Shown here one piece after another: positions 34,901-45,200 of a stretch of DNA of 64,000 bases (its first letter is position 1; every line of letters begins with the position of its first letter). The position numbers were made by a program, and so were the translations under genes. The notes under the pieces are model-generated. The model was given only the letters and a program-made list of their open reading frames with translations. It made no database searches and was not told the DNA's origin. Where the stretch lies: positions 3,286,501 through 3,350,500 of the forward strand of contig NC_067295.1 of the NCBI RefSeq assembly GCF_020740795.1. Reading direction: 5' to 3'. The DNA is from Apus apus. Its lineage: Eukaryota; Chordata; Aves; Apodiformes; Apodidae.

Positions 34901-36839
34901 CCAGGGCTTGGCTGGTATCAGCAAACACCTCTTGAGGGGAGGAGACAGATCCCCCACCCTGCGTAGATGTTAGTTAGCCCAACAGCAGCAACAGCCTCAC
35001 ACCAGGACCCTGCTCAGCACAGCCTCCTGCCGTGGCTAGTGCTGCAGCCCTGAAGAAAGGGCGCAGTCTCCCTGAACTCCCAGGAAAAGGGAAAAAAAAG
35101 CCCACCTTGGGAAGGCTGTGGCTTCCCCAAGCTGTGCTGATCCCCAGCTGAAGCAGGAGGCTTTGTGCTGATTCATACACAACTCCCCCCATGGGTCCCA
35201 CAGCTGATTCTCCCACTCTCAAAGTTCATCCTCTCCTGACCCAACTCCTCCCTGCTCAGCCACCAAACGCTGCGGCTGGAGGAGGTTTTACTTGGCAAAC
35301 CACGATAAAAAGATTAAATTTCCCTAATAACTGTTAGTTGTTTGCTCTCCTCCCTCTTTCCTGCACGTCAGCTCTCGCGATGGCCGTGGGGACCCGGCAC
35401 CTGGGACCTCGTTTGATCTTTTCCCTCTCTTTGAAATGAGCAGTTGGTGACATTGTTTTCTCCTCACACACGTCTCCTCCTCCCTTGTTCCACCACTGCT
35501 GAGCCTCCAGCCTGCACTTTGTAATTAGTGGTTGAAATAAAAATGGGATGGGGGGGGGGGGGGGGAAGGGGGAGAGGAGTCTAAAATAAGATCCAGACTA
35601 TTCCTGTTGTTTTGTTGAGAATGCCTCCTACAGCATCGTTCCCCAACTACCCTTTTTGTTTTCTAAAGGCAAGTACCCTGCAATTTCTGCAGCCTGTTTT
35701 CCCCAGAGTGGTTCTCTGACACATGACAAAGAGACTATGGGATTGCTGAATATTTGGGATCAACCATTAAGAGGATGGCTGGAAGGGAACTGGCGTGCCC
35801 CAAATAAATGTTGGTGGCACCTCCTTTGCTGTTCACTCTGCCTCACGGGTGACAGAGCTGTTGGGGGGTCCCCACGTCACCAGATCCCTGTAGTCCCAGT
35901 CCCATGGATACTGGTGGCAGTTTGGCTCCATGCTGTGGGTCCCATTAAACCAGGTAGGATCCCACAACACCAGGTTCACTGCAGGCTGCTCCCACCCCTG
36001 AGGGGCTTCCCTGCAGGAGCCCCACTAGAAAAGCCACCAAGCAGCTCACACACTGAGGAATTAGCCACAGGACAAGAGGGAAGGGCTTCAAGCTGCAACA
36101 GGGGAGGTTTAGACTGGACATTAGAATAAAAAAAATTCACAGAAAGAGTGGTCAGACAGTGGAACAGGCTGCCCTGGGAGGTGGTGGAGTCACCATCCCT
36201 GGATGTGTTGAAGGGTCGTTTGGATGTGGTGTTGGTGGAGATGGTTTAGGGGAGAGCTTTGTCGAGTAGGGATGATGGTTGGACTCTGTGATCCCAAGGG
36301 TCTTTTCCAACCCGAATAGTCCTATGAATGTCCTCCCACACCGACCCGATGTGGCACCCCCACATCATCCAAAAGCACCTAAAAGTCCAAACTAGCTCCC
36401 CCAAAGACCTGCCCAGGCCAAGATGGGGCACCTCAACAACAACCGAGGGAGCTGAGTGACCCCCCCAGATCTTCCGGGCCAAGCTTTTACGGGGGCAGGG
36501 AAGATGGGAGGCACCAGCAGGAACCGGGGGGTACAAAGGTACAGAGGGGCTCAGGGGGAAGCTGGGGGGGCAGGGTAGCAAGGTGGGGTGTACAAGGGAA
36601 GGTGCTGCGGGACACCGCGGCGTGGGGGGGAAAGGCTGGGGAGAAACGAGGGGCTGTAGTCACTGGGGACTCCAGGGAGGTAGAACCTGGGCCAGAGGGC
36701 GGCAGGGAAGGCCTCGGGGACCCCCCGCCCCTCGTCCCTTACCGTTCAGCCGCACGGTGAACTGCCGCCGCTTCCGATCGTGCTCCACCTGGATGGGGCA
36801 GCCCTGCTCCAGGAGGCCGAGCGGCGCCGAGTGCGCCAT
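28859..36839 (-). CDS. NATD1: NATD1, N-acetyltransferase domain-containing protein 1
   Basis: Three coding exons, 36839-36743, 29878-29760 and 28975-28859, join in frame to give 110 aa; the human protein is 113 aa. It begins [20 protein letters not shown] and ends YLEHLQP. It is a minimal GNAT-like (Gtlf3b/YidJ-type) domain. A beta-hairpin (residues 17-50) is followed by [21 protein letters not shown], with the acetyl-CoA pyrophosphate-binding signature R62-x-x-G65-x-A67, then a conserved CWYIQKYV motif and an amphipathic C-terminus. The acceptor substrate in animals is not established as far as I know. The gene is complete. It lies head-to-head with MAP2K3 and has a CpG-island promoter. Confidence 0.96.
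28976..29759 (-). other. NATD1 intron 2
   Basis: A 784-bp intron with GT-AG ends on the minus strand; no other element was recognised. Confidence 0.9.
29760..29878 (-). CDS. NATD1: NATD1 coding exon 2 (acetyl-CoA motif)
   Basis: The acceptor is ccag before 29878 and the donor GTACAG after 29760. It encodes [20 protein letters not shown] and the [16 protein letters not shown] motif. The length is 119 nt; it completes Gly33 and ends on a codon boundary. Confidence 0.96.
31429..31463. repeat. (TA)n-rich microsatellite
   Basis: Alternating TA interrupted by AAA/TTT, about 35 bases, in NATD1 intron 1. Confidence 0.85.
35545..35572 (+). repeat. Poly-G tract, G-quadruplex capable
   Basis: GGG, AT, sixteen G, AA, five G. 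Four or more G-runs could fold into a quadruplex; on the NATD1 strand it is C-rich. Confidence 0.85.
36066..36328 (+). mobile_element. CR1 LINE 3' fragment (plus)
   Basis: The segments 'gacaagaggga', 'gtggaacaggctgccctggg', 'aggtggtggagtcaccatcc', 'gatggttggactctgtgatc' and 'ggtcttttccaaccc' are the classic CR1 3' end. Its composition differs from the 15.6/50.5-kb copies, so it is from another subfamily. It is antisense in NATD1 intron 1, about 415 bp from exon 1. Confidence 0.92.
36743..36839 (-). CDS. NATD1: NATD1 coding exon 1
   Basis: The ATG is at 36839-36837; the exon encodes 32 residues plus one base, and the donor is GTAAGG. It encodes the N-terminus and [15 protein letters not shown]. 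Confidence 0.95.
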
Positions 36840-37066
36840 GGCCGAGACGGGCCGGACTGGGACACCGGGCCCTACACGACCCGCAGGGGCCCCGGAGCCC
36901 CCGTCAGCAGCGGGTGCCGCCCCGGAACGCGGCGGGAGCGGCCCGGGCCGGGCGGCGCGGCCGGCGCAGGAAGCCAGCTGTGCGGCACGTGCCGCGCCGC
37001 GGCCAATGGCAGCGCGGCCGCTTTGTTTTGGTACGGGCGGCCGGCTCTTAAAGGGGCAACGGCGGC

Positions 37067-37084
37067 GGGGGGGGGGGGGGGGGG
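37067..37084 (+). repeat. G18 homopolymer beside the NATD1 promoter
   Basis: Eighteen uninterrupted G residues followed by TGGGG; quadruplex-forming potential about 230 bp upstream of the NATD1 start codon. Confidence 0.9.
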
Positions 37085-37090
37085 TGGGGT

Positions 37091-38400
37091 CCGCTGCGCT
37101 GGTCCTGGCCTGGTCCCAGCCTTCTGCTGGTCCCATATCGATGTAGCGGTCCCCAACTGGTTCTGCGGTGGGTATTCTGTGCTGGGGCGCTGGCACCGCC
37201 CTGCCGTGCCACCTGCTCCACGGTGGTGATGACCCCGGTGTACCGGTGCTGCGCCGGTGCTGAGCTGGTGCGCTGGTTCTGAACCAGCACTGTGGGACTG
37301 CGGTGGAAGCCCCTGGTCACCCCCGAGCACAATGCTCTGCCACCCAGGATCCGGCCCTTTTCCTGGGGCAGGGGGTCTGGCAGTGCCCCATGGGGGGTGA
37401 CATCATGTCCTGTCACCCCAGGAAGCACCAGGAGGCTCCTCAGGGTGGCCTTTGAGATGCTCCTCCCAGCAGTCCAGCAAGCTAAGGAAATCTCGTGTGT
37501 CCAGTGTCACAGGTCACCACGGGTGCTGAGTGTCTGGGGGACAGCTGCACAAACTGCACCCTCAAAGCCAGGAGGAACCTGAGCTTCCACACACCACATC
37601 ATGTCCCTCAGGTTCTGCTCAGTAACCTTAGTGTATCCATCATGTGCAAAATTTGGGGAGGAAAGAAGGGGGCCCGTGGAGGTGGAGCAGCAACACCTCG
37701 ATGTATTTGAGCCAAAAAAGCCTCTGGAGGCAGGAGCTGAGCCTGCCCCAGGCACCTGCACACCACCTGCCTGTGCAACAGGAAAAGCAGCAACCCTGAT
37801 AATTAATCTGGAGCTCCTAATGGTTCAGCAGGAGCTACTCTACACCCAAATAACCATTTTGTGTTCCTTGGCCTTTGTTTATCCCTTTGGCTCCTGCTCC
37901 CTGTGTCCATCAGCTGATTGATTCATTAGGCCACTCCATTGGTTTGGTTCATGCTGCTCTGGTGCTGGGGCAGGAGGCTGTGGGTGTTGGGGTCCTGCTC
38001 CCATGGGGTGGGTGCCTGCCAGGGAAGAGGGATTCCTTGCCCTCCTGCTCCATGGAAGGCTGGAAAACGTCAGTGGCGGTGAGATGTTGTCCTGCTCCTC
38101 GTTCCCTTGGCTCCACCTGTGCTCCCACGGTGGTTGGGTCCCTTCAACCCAAACCAGTCTGGGATTCTGTGAATAAAAGCTGGGCCTCACCCACCCCTTG
38201 CAGGGGTGATCCCCAGCCGTGCCCGGGGATGCAGGAGGAGCGATGGAGCACACGAGGTGCCTGGGGACTTGCAGTGGCACCTCAGCGGCTGCCAGCTCTC
38301 AGGCCAGGTGTCGAAGCCAGTCCCACAGCCCCTCACAGCTCCACGTCCAGCCGCGTGTTCCCAAAGGAGCTGACGAGGCCCTGCCGTGCGACACAAGCCC
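37091..38400. other. Divergent spacer between NATD1 and MAP2K3
   Basis: About 1.3 kb between two CpG islands. It holds a short CR1 remnant (38134-38173) and repeated 'ggtgctg/ccggtgct' words near 37.2 kb. No exon was recognised. Confidence 0.6.
38134..38173 (+). mobile_element. Short CR1 3' terminus remnant
   Basis: 'gggtcccttcaacccaaacc' followed by 'agtctgggattctgtg' is the extreme CR1 3' end. Only about 40 bases are clear. Confidence 0.65.
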
Positions 38401-39420
38401 CGGTCCGCCCAGCTCCTTCCCTCCTGCCGCGCTCAGACTGATCCAAAACACGAAGCGGAGACCAGGCCGCGGCAGAGACGGGCTGTCTCCGGTTGCCACC
38501 GCTCCTTGTTACCCGTCTGGATCCCCCCGGGATCCCCCGCCAGCCCGAACCGCTCCGGGGTGCGGAGCCTGCCGCCCGCCCGCCTGACTTCACCCGCACC
38601 TCCGTGCCGGAGAACCGCGAAGCTCTTCCCGCGGAAGGCGGTGGCCACGCCCCCTCCCCGCCGCGGGCCAATCGCGCTGCGCGGGGGGGGCGGGTCCCAC
38701 GGCCCGTCCCGCCGCTGTTTCCCGGGGCCGCCGCGCTGGGCCGCGCTCCGCGGGCCGCCATGTCCCTGCCCAGAGGTACCGCCGGGACCGGGACCGGGGC
38801 CGGGGGGGGATGCTCTGCGGGCCGGACGGGGCCGCCTGCTCCGCTCTGGCGGAACCGGCGGGGATGGGGCTGCTGCCCAGCGCGCTGGGCCCGGGCTGCG
38901 CGGGGCCGGTTGGCGGGCTGAGGGCCGCGCTGCTCCCCGGGGCCGGGCTGCCTGATCCCGCCGAGACCGGGGCGTGTGTGCGGGGAGGGGACGGGGCGAA
39001 CGGCTGCGGGGGCAGGGGGCGAAGCTGCTCCTGGGGTGCAGAACCGTAAAAATCCCCGAGTTTCATCCGCTGCTCGTGGAGCTTTTGGCCCTCAAGGCGC
39101 CCGGCGGCGTGCGAGGCTGGGGCCGCGGGCGGGGCCGGGCGGGCAGGGGTGAGGAAGGAGAGGGACGAGGGTCCCGCTCCCCGCCGCGCGTCGGGGCGGC
39201 TGGGGCACCCCCCGCTGCCCTGGGCGGGTGCCCCGCTGCAGTTTCCCGTCGTCTCCGGCTGCCGAACGTGACCGTGTGTCACGGGCGTTATTTATAGCGC
39301 TTCGCCGTGACTCAGGTGGCCCGGTGCTGTCCCCAGGTGAGCCCGGGCTGGCCGCGCCAGCCTGCCGGGATCCAGGGCGGCCGGGACACGGCCTGGCTGC
39401 TGCCCCGGTGCTCCCGGTTG
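38400..39420 (+). promoter_or_regulatory. MAP2K3: CpG-island promoter of MAP2K3
   Basis: CpG-dense from about 38.4 to 39.4 kb. It has a GC box (ccacgccccc, 38644), a CCAAT at 38668-38672 and a further GC box (gggcggg) near 38688, all within 120 bp of the ATG at 38760. There is no TATA box. An AP-1 site lies at 39308. Confidence 0.8.
38760..38775 (+). CDS. MAP2K3: MAP2K3 coding exon 1
   Basis: gggccgccATG is a strong initiation context. Sixteen coding bases (MSLPR plus one base) precede donor GTACCG, a somewhat weak site. It is assigned because phase 1 fits exon 2 and the CpG island surrounds it; there is no residue-level match to the human N-terminus. Confidence 0.75.
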
Positions 39421-42194
39421 CATCAGCGGAGGGAGCACCGGGAGGACGGCTGCTGCCTCTCTCTTAGCACCGGAATAAGATTCGAGGGTTTTTCCTTGTT
39501 CGGGAGTGATGCGCTGGAAACTCGCCGTCAGGAGCCATGTGAGGAGATGAACGCACCTTGGCGTGACTCTTTCCACCCCATCTCCCCCCCCCTTCCCCCC
39601 GGTCTTTGCTCTTTTTTTTTTTTTTTTTCAAATGATCCGTGTCTTAACCGGAGGGAATGTGGACCCGAGTTTCCTGTTTGCTGTGTAAGCAGGGGGTGAA
39701 TCAGCAGCGATTGACGGTGCTGAGCGGAGCTGCTGACTCACGGGTGGGAAGGAGCACATGCCTCCCACCGCGGCCGTCCCGTGCTGGAGAGGGACCAGCC
39801 GGACTTCTTAAAAAGCCTCTTGCCGGGACGGGCAGAGCCCAGACCCCCGGCTCGGCTCGCGAGGGCGGCGGCAGCGCGTGGATGTGTGGATGGAGGGAAG
39901 AGGTGAGATGAAGCCCCGGGTGGGCCCGGGAGGATTGTTGGGGGCTGCAGTCTGGCTGACGGGCAAAAGGTGAGGCCTGCGGGAGCACCTGGGAGCCTGG
40001 TGCCGGCCTGGGAGGAGGTTTGGAAGCGTTCTGTGTCTGCGGGTTTCTGGCTGTGACACGTGGCTTGGTGCCCGGTTGCTCCTCGTACCACTGACAGCTC
40101 TGGGTCCCCGTCTGACCTGAGCTCCTTCGTCTCCACTGGGGCAGCATCCAGTGTGGGAATCAATCCTGAGTGCGTGTGATGCACCTGCCTACCCAGAGCT
40201 GTCTCCTCTCATCGCTCTGGCTGCTCCCTGAGCCTCCCCTGGCTTTTCAGCTGCCTCCAAGCAGGTTTGCCGGCTGCTACCCAGGGATGGTCCCGGCGTG
40301 GGCATCCACTGCTGGGACTGAGGATGCTGCCAGCAGCACTCGTGGCAGTTCCTTCTGCCTCTCCTTTAGGGCAGCCTGAATTTAAGCTAAATTTCCCTAA
40401 TTTTTCTGAGGGAAGCTCAGCGAGCGGTCTTGGGTTTCTTTTCGCTAGTTGCTTTCCCTTCCTGGGCTAGAGTTGGTGAGGGTTGTAAAGGGAGGCTGCT
40501 GCCTTGAAGCTCTCAGGTTGGCTGTTTCCATGATAGACACAGACCCTGCCTGGTCATTTTGACTTAGTCACGGGGTTGTCTCCTGCCCCGGGAGTTTTTG
40601 GGATGCGCGTGGCTGGCTGTGACACGCACGATAGGAATGGTGCTGGGCCAGAGCTTTGCTTGGCTCTGCTCTAAACATAGCTAGGGAGATAAACACCTTC
40701 TGGGGATTATGTGAAGCTTTAGGAAGGATTTTGTCTTTCTTCCTCTTCCCATTGCCCATCCCTGCTTGATCCACGTTATCTCACAGGATCAGGTGTGTGG
40801 GAAAAGGTTGCTTGGTTTCGCTCTTATCTTGCCCTGTCAAGTCTGGTGTTTACTAAAATATGCAAAAGCTCCTTGTTATCTCAGGTCGCCAAAGCTCCTC
40901 GAGCTGTGTTTCACGGAATGGGTGGCACTGGGGAAAGGAATTGTCTGCAAAGCTCTGGGGCTGCCCGCGTGTCCTCCTGGCAGAGCTTTGCAAGGGATGC
41001 AGCCTCTAGCTGGGGATTGCAACCTGTGGCTGGTCCTGGATGTGATTTTCCAACAAAGTCTGCACCTTTTTTTTGGGACGATAGTTGCTGTGAAGGCAAG
41101 GGTGTTGTATCTGAGAGGTTAAAGCAGAACAGGAGGAAGCCTTGTGGAGCTGCAGCCCTCGGGTGTGTGCAGAAGCGCGGTGGAGGGTCAGTGCTAGACT
41201 TTTGTGTACAGATCCAGGCTGCTGCCTCTCCCCTGGGGCTCCTGGCATATTTTTTTGCCTGTGTATGAAGACCCGTGCATACGTTGCTGTGGCTGTTGGC
41301 TGAGGCTTGTGTGGCTCCCGGGAAGCCCCTGCTGGAAGGACAGGCAGGAGCATGTGCATGTGTCTGCTGAAAATGGGGAGTTTGCTGGAGAAATCAGCTG
41401 TGCGGCTGCAGGGAGGGAGGGTGCATGGGTGGGGCTGAAGGGAGAAGACCTGCTTGGCCTCCCCTGGGCTCACCCAGCACTGAGGCCTGAGTAATTCAAA
41501 AGCAAACCCTTCTTTTAATGGGAGAGATCTTCGTCTGGGTAGACGGGTGCAGTTGGGGAGAGAGGGCAGGACCCAGCTGGAGCCAGGCTGTGTTTCTGGG
41601 CAGGCAGCAGCTCTCCTCTGACACCGAGAGAAATGCCAGAGCTCGGGGATGAACTGGTGCTTGTTCTGGTGGTGCATCTATTCTGGGGAGGTAAATAAGC
41701 TGTGGGGACGTGTCCCTCCAGTGCCCTTGGCAGGAGCACAGCACCCTGCTGCAGTTCAGTCGGCTGTGAATCCTGTACTGTCTCATGTACCATTCACACT
41801 TCTTCTGCTGCACCACAAACCAAAACGCAGCAGTTCTACTGAAAATACAGCCAGGGCTGTGACCTGAACAACCAGGGCTTTGGCTTCAGGCTCCCATTGC
41901 CTCCAGGCAGAGCAGACACCAACCTGGTGTCACCTGGGTTTGGCAGGGCTGGGAGCTCTGAAGCCACAGAGCCAGGTTTTTATTTTAATTCTACTTGAAG
42001 CATCATGGCACTTGCATCCAATTAATTCTAACAGTTGTAGAGAGAGCTCAGCTCTTTGCTCCTGCTCTCCTCCTCATGGTGCTTTCTGCTAGCAAAACAG
42101 TGGGCACCTGGAATATATCATGTTGGACATGATAAATATTTAGCTGTGCTTCAGAGATCTATTTCCCTCCCTGGAGGGATGCTCTCCTGCTTTT

Positions 42195-42228
<34 letters not shown>

Positions 42229-45200
42229 CTCCAGTGTGTAATGCTTCTCCCTGAGGGCTGTTGCTTTTCTTTTCCAGCTCTGGGCTTCAGACCAGGACTG
42301 AGCCAAAGTTTGGTTTGCCCTTGGGCTTTGTAAAGGTGGTCATTGCTGGAGGAAACTGATGTTCTTTGTAGAGCTTCTCTCTGGGTGCCTGGTAATGGGT
42401 GGAAGTTTCTGGTCCTGGTGATTTTTTGTGACCTGAGGAGCTGCAGACCTGGGGCTCTGTGGGTTTTTGGGTGGAAGATGGTTTTCAGTGGTGGTAATAA
42501 GGTGCTGCCCGGGCAGGCTTTTTGCTCATTGGGGAGCTGGGAGAGGAACTTGTGTTTGCTGGGGAAGTGATTTTACTCCACCAACAAAAAGTTTGGGGTT
42601 TTACTGGCATGACTCAGGGCAGCTTGTGGGTATGTATGGAGCTACATCTACCCACTGCCTCTTGCTGACAAAGCTCTGTGGTGCAGGCTGAGTGTTATCC
42701 AGGGGTTTTGAGTGGGGGAGAGGGCAGAGAGGATTTTTCTATGGTGGAAACTGGAAATTTCTGCTCAGTTTTCAGCCTGGGAGATACGATATCTCCCCAC
42801 AGGCCCTTATCTGTGTGGGGACGATGCTGCACTGATACTGTGGGAGCACTGAGAGTCTAAATGTTTGTTGCCCCAAGGAATACCTGAATTACTGGGCACA
42901 CTGCAGCTATCCCATGTGTCATGGTAGTGTCTTGTGGCTCAGCTGGCCTTGGTTTGCAGTGGATCTGAGCCTCTGCTCCCTTTTCTGGAGCTGGGATGGA
43001 GCTCCCTGCCTGCACCTTTCTCTTGCAGCCACTTCTCTGTCCAGCAAAAGGCTGGAGCAGAGTTGCTGCCCATGTGGGATGCAGGGGGTTATGGTGTGGC
43101 TAAGGGGAAGGGCAGGATTTGGGAATTGTGTGGTTCCTGGGGGTAGGGAAGGGAGGGAATCATTCTCTAATGCAGGGGGAGATTCTAGACCTGCAGTGGG
43201 TTGAAGGTGAGAGCGAGGCAGAACCTCTTCAGTATCCTTTCTCCCAGTAATCCTGTGCTGTGTTGTCCACGTTGTTTAATTAATCCATGGGCTTAATACC
43301 ACGGAGCCCCTTTGTGTCTGTCCTATCAATCTGCTGCAAGAGAAGATGAGCAGCCCTTTGGGGTGCACTTTGAGCACATCCCTTTCCAGCCCTGGAGGCT
43401 GGTGGGCTTTTCTGTGTGGCATGAGTTTGTGTTGCTGCATCTAACATAGGGAGAAATGGGGAAACACGTGAATCCCAGGCCTGAAGGTCAGGAGGGGTGA
43501 TGGAGAGCATTGTCCTGGGCTGGATGTCACGACGTTGTTTCCAGGAATTACTGCAGCTGGTCCAACAGCTTTTGGGTGAATTAAGCCAGATTGTGTAAAG
43601 AGACACCCGAGCTTGTTTTTAAAGACATTCAGTGCTGGAATTTGGTTTCTCAGAAAAGCGAGTGTTGTGACCCTGGGGAGTTGTTTGGTGCACGGGGGTG
43701 TGGTGCAGTGGGATGTCTCTGCCTTGGCCTTGGGAGCAATGGCTTCATATCCCTGGAAAACCAGTGAGGGTGATGGTGGCCTGGCTGTTGCCTCCTTCTC
43801 TGGGAGCTGGCAGGGGGCACAAGGAGGGTCTAGAACCTGCATTTCAAGTGAAAGGATTTTTTTTTTTTTTTAAGATACATTTCTGTTAAAAACATAACTT
43901 GAGTGGAAGAGGAGGCAGGATGAGGAGGAGACAAAACTTACCAGAAGTTGTTTGTAGAGCATCCACCCTTCCTCCCCCCACACCACCACCACCAAAGGAA
44001 AAAAAAAATAAATCTACTTTTGGAAAGGAAGAAACCTCCAGAGTGCTCAATACAAGTAATTTCCCATCAGAGGCTGCTAACCTTAGCTGTGGTTTGGCAC
44101 TGGCATCAGGCTAACTACTTGTATCCGATGAACCTCTCTGGGGATGATGGTGCTTGCTCCCTATGCTTGTTGGCTCTTGGAAAATCTCATTCCTGGGAGC
44201 TGCCTGTTGAACACCGAGTGCCCCTTGTCATGGGGTGTTTCTGCCCTGCTGTCTTGTCTCCTGCCTTGTGCCTGTTGGATCTTGAGGAAAGCAAAAAGCA
44301 GCTTTTGATGATTGTATTTCACACCCATAAAGGCCTCAGGGACTTCCAATAAGGAATATGTAAAGCCCTGCTGCTGAGATGAGGTCCTGCTGGCATCTCT
44401 TCGGTGATGGTGGGAGCTGTGTCCTCCCTGACCACCTGATGGTGACGGGTTCAGGTGACCCAGGGTGCAGGGCAGAGGGACAGGAGGGGAAGAAGCCCAT
44501 CGTCAGGGCTTGGCAGGTGACAGTCATGTGTGTGACAGATCATAAACATGCAGGGCTGGTTATGTGGACAGGCTGGGGGTGGTTTAGGGGAAGATGACAG
44601 GGTTATCTAGGGAGTGTCAGCTTGTCTGGGCTTGCAGGCCAGTTAGATACTGCCTTGTGGTCTGTGTGTGTGTGTAAATTCCCTCCTAGCCCAAATCTGG
44701 CAGGGAGAGGCTGAGGAGGCAGCCTGCTCGTGCTACAGGAGCTGCCTACGGCGGGTCAGGTGCTGTGGCCCCCCAGTGCTGCAGCCTGTCCTGGTGTGTG
44801 TTACCAGCAGCCCTTGGAGATGGCACCATCCTGTCCCAGCTGGCGGGACGGCATTTGTCTTAGATGTCCTCTCCTCCTGCACGCCTCTGTTCCTGCAGGA
44901 GTGTTTCCTCATCAAGGTAGAGAAGGGCAAACACAACACATGGTGGAGGTGTTTTTTGCTGTAGGACAGAGATCTTGGTTTCTGTGGTGTTGGGGTGGGA
45001 AAGTTGAGGCTGGAGAGGGAGATGATGCAGCAGCAGAGCACACAGCCCCAAGGACGGTCCCTCTGAGTCAGCCCTGAACGTGTGCCCCATGGCACAGGGG
45101 GGTGTGTTGTCCTGAAGGATGTCTTTGCAGCTTGTCACTAAAAATGAAGTGGCTCTTTTTTTTTTTTTTTTTCCTCTGAGTGCCAGGTGTGCTGTCACCA

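Larger units (their letters stand above)
29879..36742 (-). other. NATD1 intron 1
   Basis: A 6.9-kb intron. It contains a (TA)n stretch at 31429-31463, a G-rich run at 35545-35572 and a CR1 copy at 36066-36328. Open frames of up to 187 codons, many of them on both strands of the same GC-rich DNA, have no recognisable domains. Confidence 0.9.
36700..37090 (-). promoter_or_regulatory. NATD1: CpG-island promoter of NATD1
   Basis: CpG-dense DNA spanning exon 1 and about 250 bp upstream, with a CCAAT at 37003-37007 (inverted relative to the gene). It ends in an eighteen-G run at 37067-37084. No TATA box was seen. The transcription start is probably between 36.85 and 37.05 kb. Confidence 0.75.
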
